Source of the DNA: Paenibacillus sp. cl123
GTDB taxonomy: Bacteria > Bacillota > Bacilli > Paenibacillales > NBRC-103111
Assembly (NCBI RefSeq): GCF_900101595.1
Contig: NZ_FMYY01000023.1
Location: 1-64,000, forward strand
Length of the DNA: 64,000 nucleotides
Direction of reading: 5' to 3'
Part shown: one piece after another, positions 59,967-64,000 of the stretch
How the letters are laid out: each line of letters starts with the position of its first letter
How positions within the stretch are numbered: position 1 is the first letter of the stretch
Made by a program: the position numbers and the translations under genes
Notes under the pieces: generated by a model
Seen by the model: the letters and a program-made list of their open reading frames with translations, nothing else
What the model was told of the DNA's origin: nothing
Databases searched by the model: none

Positions 59967-60849
59967 CCAGCTCAGCTTTGAGAAGCGAAGACGGTATATG
60001 GCCATGCTGTTTGTGCTGCCGTGGTTTATCGGATTTTTGTTGTTTTTCATCGCCCCTCTCGTAACGTCGCTCCGGTTTGCGTTCAGCGAATTGAACATAA
60101 CCGGCGGCGGCTACGAGTTGATCGGCAAGGGATTCGATAATTTCATGTTTATATTTACGGTTCATCAAAACTTTACCCGGCTGCTGCTGGAAGCGGCGCT
60201 GGATATGATCATCAACGTTCCGCTAATCGTTTTATTCAGCTTGTTTCTGGCAACGCTGCTGAATCAGAAGTTCCGGGGCCGGGCAATTGCCCGGGCGGTA
60301 TTTTTCCTGCCGGTCATTTTGGCTTCCAGCGTCATGTCGAGCATCGAGAACTCCAGCTATATGGCGGAGCTGATGGCGGGGGAATCGGGTTCGGGAGTGA
60401 TGCAGGTGCTGCAAAGCCTGGATCTCGAGCAAATGATGCTGGAAAGCGGCTTTCCCCCTACGATTGTCGGCTACTTGACAGGAGCGGTCGACCGGATTTA
60501 TTCCATTATCAGCATGTCGGGCGTACAAATTTTGATTTTGCTGGCGGGACTCCAGTCGATTCCCCAATCCTTGTACGAGGCCTCGAAGATCGAGGGCGCT
60601 ACAGGCTACGAAGCATTCTGGAAAATTACGTTTCCGATGGTCAGCTCCTTGATCCCGATTGTGGTCGTCTATTCGATCATCGATTCGTTCAAAGACAACG
60701 AAGTAACGACGCTAATCCATAATGTCGCATTCAGCAATGTCAACTTCGGCGTCAGCTCCGCGATGTCGTGGGCGTACTTCCTGATGGTCGCCGTTATACT
60801 GGCCGTCAGCATGGGGCTCGTCTCCAGAAAAGTGTTTTACAACAACTAA
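59953..60849 (+). CDS. Sugar ABC transporter permease, MalF class (locus 3, pair B)
   Basis: A 298-residue permease with six hydrophobic segments and an EAA loop LYEASKIEGATGYEAFWKIT before FPMVSS; the usual D of the loop is E. The ATG at 59953 is inside the end of the DUF5696 gene. It is a different subfamily from pair A (shorter first periplasmic loop, MAMLFVLPWFIGFLLFFIAP first helix). Confidence 0.87.
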   Translation: MKRIDQLSFEKRRRYMAMLFVLPWFIGFLLFFIAPLVTSLRFAFSELNITGGGYELIGKGFDNFMFIFTVHQNFTRLLLEAALDMIINVPLIVLFSLFLATLLNQKFRGRAIARAVFFLPVILASSVMSSIENSSYMAELMAGESGSGVMQVLQSLDLEQMMLESGFPPTIVGYLTGAVDRIYSIISMSGVQILILLAGLQSIPQSLYEASKIEGATGYEAFWKITFPMVSSLIPIVVVYSIIDSFKDNEVTTLIHNVAFSNVNFGVSSAMSWAYFLMVAVILAVSMGLVSRKVFYNN

Positions 60850-60873
60850 AAAAAGGGGGCAGGAGGCGTGTCG

Positions 60874-61785
60874 TTGGCAACGGCAACAAGACTGAAAAAC
60901 GGTTTATGGGTATTCACCCGATCGGTACTGCTCATTGGCCTGATCTTCGTTGTGCTTTACCCGATCTTGGTCAAATTGGTGACGATGATTAAAGACAAAA
61001 GCGATATTTACAATCCCGTCGTCGTCTGGATTCCGGAGAGGCTGACGCTGGACAATATGAAGGTCGTATTTCGAATTATGGAGTACGGCTCCACGCTGCT
61101 CAATACGTTTACCTTATCGCTAACGACAATGATATTTCAGCTTGCGGCATGCTCGCTTGCCGGCTACGGCTTCGCGAAATGGCAGTCCAAATGGGGGAAG
61201 CTGCTGTTTGCAGGCGTTGTCGCGACGATTGTGATTCCACCGCAAACCATCGCCGTGCCTCTCTATTTGTCGTTCAAAAGCATGAACATGTTGAATACGT
61301 ATTGGCCGTTTATTCTGACGGCGATTACCGGGAACGCCTTGAAGTCCGGATTGTACATTTATATATTCCGGCAGTTTTTCATGAATATGCCCAAGGAGCT
61401 GGAGGAAGCCGCGTTCGTAGACGGGGCGGGCGTGTTCAAATGCTTCACCCATATTATAATTCCGAGTGCGGTTCCGGCGATTATTACCGTTTCGCTGTTT
61501 TCCTTCGTATGGCAGTGGAACGATACGTTCTTTACGGGCAACTTCCTGACGGGAATAAAAGTACTTTCGAACGAGCTCGTCGCCCTGCCGGCGAACGTAA
61601 ACAACTACCTGGTGTTCGATGCGCCGGGCGCAAGTCTGGAAACCGCCGCCAGCGTCGATCCGTTCTACGCTTCGATGCTTGTGTCGACGGGTCTGATGCT
61701 GTCGATTGCCCCGCTGCTCATTATGTACTTGTTTGTGCAGCGCTATTTTGTAGAAAGCGTGGAGCGTACGGGGATCGTCGGGTAA
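60874..61785 (+). CDS. Sugar ABC transporter permease, MalG class (locus 3, pair B)
   Basis: A 303-residue partner permease (VFTRSVLLIGLIFVVLYPIL first helix; EAA loop LEEAAFVDGAGVFKCFTHII before IPSAVP). The TTG at 60874 has AGGAGG 7 bases upstream; the in-frame GTG at 60868 lies only one base after that site and adds two residues. With the gene before it, it gives the locus a second complete channel. The GH140-like gene starts 30 bases later. Confidence 0.86.
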   Translation: MATATRLKNGLWVFTRSVLLIGLIFVVLYPILVKLVTMIKDKSDIYNPVVVWIPERLTLDNMKVVFRIMEYGSTLLNTFTLSLTTMIFQLAACSLAGYGFAKWQSKWGKLLFAGVVATIVIPPQTIAVPLYLSFKSMNMLNTYWPFILTAITGNALKSGLYIYIFRQFFMNMPKELEEAAFVDGAGVFKCFTHIIIPSAVPAIITVSLFSFVWQWNDTFFTGNFLTGIKVLSNELVALPANVNNYLVFDAPGASLETAASVDPFYASMLVSTGLMLSIAPLLIMYLFVQRYFVESVERTGIVG

Positions 61786-61815
61786 CAAATAACATGCGAG
61801 GAGAGGACGAATGAG

Positions 61816-63120
61816 ATGACATCGATACAAGGATTGAAGATCAGCGACAACGGCCGGTTTTTGTGCTATCAGGATGGGACGCCGTTTTTTTGGCTGGGGG
61901 ATACGGCATGGGAGCTTATTCACAAGCTCGATCGAGAGGAAGCGGACGAATATTTGGGAAACCGGGCCAATTTGAAGTTCAATGTGATTCAGACCGTCGC
62001 TTTGGCCGAGTCGCACGGACTGACAGCAGGGAACCCGTATGGCAGAACACCGTTGCTGCAAAATGAAACGGGCGTATTCGACCCGAGCTTGCCGGATACG
62101 GAAGGTACGGGACATTATTGGGAACACGCCGATTACGTGATCGACCGGGCCGCTTCGCTCGGTCTGTATGTAGCTTTGCTGCCCACTTGGGGAGATAAGT
62201 TCCATCTGAAGCATGGGAAAGGTCCGGTTATTTTTAACGAAAAAAATGCACGGGTGTACGGGGAATGGATCGGCGACCGGTATAAGGACAGGACAAATAT
62301 GATCTGGGTGCTCGGCGGCGACCGGTCATTGGTCACCTACGAACACTTCGCGATTATTCGGGCGATGGCGGAAGGAATCCGGACGACAACCGGTGGCCGT
62401 CAACTGATGACATTTCATCCGCAAGGGTGGCAATCGTCCTCCTACCATCTGCACGAGGAGTCCTGGCTGGACTTCAATATGGTGCAATCGGGACACGGAC
62501 AGCGGCTTATTTGCAACTATACGAAAATTGCCGAGGATTACGATAAAGTTCCCGTTAAGCCTACATTTGATTCGGAGCCTTGCTATGAGGACATCCCGAT
62601 CGGCTTCAAGCCGGAGAACGGTTACTTCGATGCGGCGGATGTGCGAACGGCTGCCTATTACGGGGTGTTCTCCGGGGGATTCGGCCATACGTACGGGCAT
62701 CACAGCATATGGTCGATGACGACGGAGCCGGGCGTCAATCGACTCATGCACTGGCGCGACGCGCTGCCGCGGCCCGGAGCGGCCCAGATGCAGCATGTGC
62801 GGACGCTCATGGAATCGCGGCCGTTTTTCGACCGGGTGCCGGATCAAAGCCTGATTGCGAATAATCGTACGGGAGCCAATTATATGACGGCGACGCGGGG
62901 GACGGACTATGCGATGATTTACTCTCCGAACGGTGTCCGCTTCGAGGTCGTGATGGGCAAAATCGCCGGGGACCGGGTAAGAGCGTCGTGGTTCGATCCG
63001 CGCAGCGGCATGTATTTGCAGGCAGGAACGTTTCCAAATGACGGAATCGCGGAATTCATGCCGCCTTCGAGCGGAAGAGGCAACGACTGGGTGCTCGTGC
63101 TCGATACGGAGAGCGAATAA
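61816..63120 (+). CDS. GH140-like apiosidase (DUF4038 type)
   Basis: A 434-residue enzyme. FFWLGDTAWELIHKLDREEA, FNVIQTVALAESHG, ADYVIDRAASLGLYVALLPT, MIWVLGGDRS, KPTFDSEPCYEDIPI and YGHHSIWSMT follow the motif order of the DUF4038/GH140 family, whose characterised member removes apiose from the side chain of rhamnogalacturonan II. The acidic residues of GGDRS and FDSEPCYED are candidate catalytic positions. A short beta-domain ends the protein (YAMIYSPNGVRFEVVMG, ASWFDPRSG). No signal peptide, so it acts on imported oligosaccharide. GAGGA lies upstream of the ATG, about 8 bases away. Confidence 0.8.
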   Translation: MTSIQGLKISDNGRFLCYQDGTPFFWLGDTAWELIHKLDREEADEYLGNRANLKFNVIQTVALAESHGLTAGNPYGRTPLLQNETGVFDPSLPDTEGTGHYWEHADYVIDRAASLGLYVALLPTWGDKFHLKHGKGPVIFNEKNARVYGEWIGDRYKDRTNMIWVLGGDRSLVTYEHFAIIRAMAEGIRTTTGGRQLMTFHPQGWQSSSYHLHEESWLDFNMVQSGHGQRLICNYTKIAEDYDKVPVKPTFDSEPCYEDIPIGFKPENGYFDAADVRTAAYYGVFSGGFGHTYGHHSIWSMTTEPGVNRLMHWRDALPRPGAAQMQHVRTLMESRPFFDRVPDQSLIANNRTGANYMTATRGTDYAMIYSPNGVRFEVVMGKIAGDRVRASWFDPRSGMYLQAGTFPNDGIAEFMPPSSGRGNDWVLVLDTESE

Positions 63121-63178
63121 CGTTCGATGTCGATCTGAAAAGTTCATCCTGTAACGATCTGATGGGGGAGGATGATCG

Positions 63179-64000
63179 ATGGAACCTGTTGTGCTGCGAG
63201 CGGGCCGGTTGCAAGCGGAGTTCGAAGAAGGGGGATTGCGGTATATCGCCTTTAACGGAGTGGAAATCGTCAGAGGCATCTATGCGGCGGTGCGCGATCG
63301 GGATTGGGGCACGGTAACGCCGCGCATACGGAATGTTCAAATAATGGAAGACGCTAACGGGATGACCGTGCATTTCGGCTGCGAGCATGCGGAGAACGAT
63401 ATCGACTTCTTCTGGAACGGTGAGATTCGGTTGGAGGATACCAAAGTGCGGTTCAATTTCGACGGGTATGCGAGAACCGGTTTCGACAAAAACCGGATCG
63501 GCTTCTGCGTGCTTCATCCGGTGACCGTTGCCGGGCTAGCGGCAACGATCCATACGGCAAGCGGACCCGTGTACGGGGAGTTTCCGTCAGCCATTTCCCC
63601 GCACCAGCCGTTCCTCAACTTGCTTGGGATGCAATTCGAACCCGTGCCGGGCATCCGTGCCGAGCTGTCGTTCGAAGGGGATACGTTCGAGACGGAGGAC
63701 CAGCGCAACTGGACGGACGCTTCCTTCAAAACGTACTGCACGCCGCTAGCACATCGGTTTCCGGTACGGATCCAGGCCGGGCAGACGATCAAACAGGCTG
63801 TCGAGCTGCGGATACATGGAGGCGTGGAAGCGGCTATCGCGGCTGAGAAGGAGTGTTGTATCCGACTCGACGCGGGGGGCGCGAAGTCCGGGAAGCTTCC
63901 CGAGCTCGGTTTCGCCGTTCCGGTTTCGGAGGAACAACCGAGCAAGCCTGACCGGGAATGGTTGTTGCAGTTGAACCCATCGTTCCTGAGACTGACCTTG
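63179..64000 (+). CDS. Protein resembling D-apionate lactonase, cut by the window end
   Basis: The frame is open to the window edge (274 codons seen). EPVVLRAGRLQAEFEEGGLR, YIAFNGVEIVRGIYAAVRDR, DWGTVTPRI, NRIGFCVLHP, SPHQPF and FETEDQRNWTDASFKTY resemble, from memory, the N-terminal half of D-apionate lactonase (ApnL), which opens the lactone in bacterial apiose catabolism. Its place just after a GH140-like apiosidase supports this. GGGGAGG lies 7 bases before the ATG. The C-terminal part is needed to confirm the length and family. Confidence 0.55.
   Translation, partial: MEPVVLRAGRLQAEFEEGGLRYIAFNGVEIVRGIYAAVRDRDWGTVTPRIRNVQIMEDANGMTVHFGCEHAENDIDFFWNGEIRLEDTKVRFNFDGYARTGFDKNRIGFCVLHPVTVAGLAATIHTASGPVYGEFPSAISPHQPFLNLLGMQFEPVPGIRAELSFEGDTFETEDQRNWTDASFKTYCTPLAHRFPVRIQAGQTIKQAVELRIHGGVEAAIAAEKECCIRLDAGGAKSGKLPELGFAVPVSEEQPSKPDREWLLQLNPSFLRLTL

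Noticed and set aside
1-64000. CRISPR arrays, tRNA and rRNA genes
   Set aside because: No regularly spaced repeats with unique spacers and no tRNA or rRNA sequence were recognised on either strand; the only tandem repeat has no spacers.

Overview
The window reads as chromosomal DNA of a Gram-positive, soil- or plant-associated Firmicute, most probably Paenibacillaceae (Paenibacillus or Cohnella type). The grounds are strong AGGAGG ribosome-binding sites, three sugar ABC importers built from LplB/LplC-like permeases with a lipoprotein-type binding protein and no ATPase gene, YesM/YesN-type two-component regulation, an SLH-anchored surface protein, and DUF5696/NHL/Yip1 genes typical of that group. 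This is inferred from gene content; no rRNA or tRNA gene is present to confirm it.

Layout. 0-0.7 kb: the end of an IS110-family transposase and an AT-rich non-coding stretch with two related palindromes. 0.7-2.8 kb: a promoter with a downstream palindrome drives a methyltransferase and an arylamine N-acetyltransferase; a small lipoprotein gene faces them. 2.9-9.1 kb: a divergent AraC regulator, an FAD-dependent oxidoreductase and importer 1. 9.2-18.8 kb: a cre-like operator, two tandem DUF4838 surface or secreted proteins (the second SLH-anchored) and a Tat-exported protein resembling a phage tailspike; by eye this block is less GC-rich than its surroundings. 18.9-32 kb: importer 2, its YesN/YesM pair, two more FAD oxidoreductases, a GH130-like phosphorylase and two SGNH hydrolases. 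A shared activator-like site precedes three transcription units here.

32.2-40.3 kb: a complete Wadjet anti-plasmid/anti-phage defence operon in the order jetD-jetA-jetB-jetC, with overlapping genes. It is followed by 16-bp tandem repeats, a strong terminator and a frameshifted group II intron maturase remnant. 41-47.2 kb: an AraC regulator divergent from a fucose/arabinose isomerase-like enzyme, a large protein of unknown family, a small unknown protein and a two-domain SGNH hydrolase.

47.3-64 kb: a third sugar locus with a YesN-type response regulator lacking a nearby kinase, two binding proteins (one a large membrane-anchored fusion), two separate permease pairs, an NHL propeller protein, a Yip1-like membrane protein and a DUF5696 protein. 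It ends in a GH140-like apiosidase and a cut-off gene resembling D-apionate lactonase, which suggests that locus 3 handles apiose-containing plant glycans. Overall the window is a set of glycan-scavenging islands interrupted by one defence island. Functions are family-level calls from sequence reading; no database search was possible.
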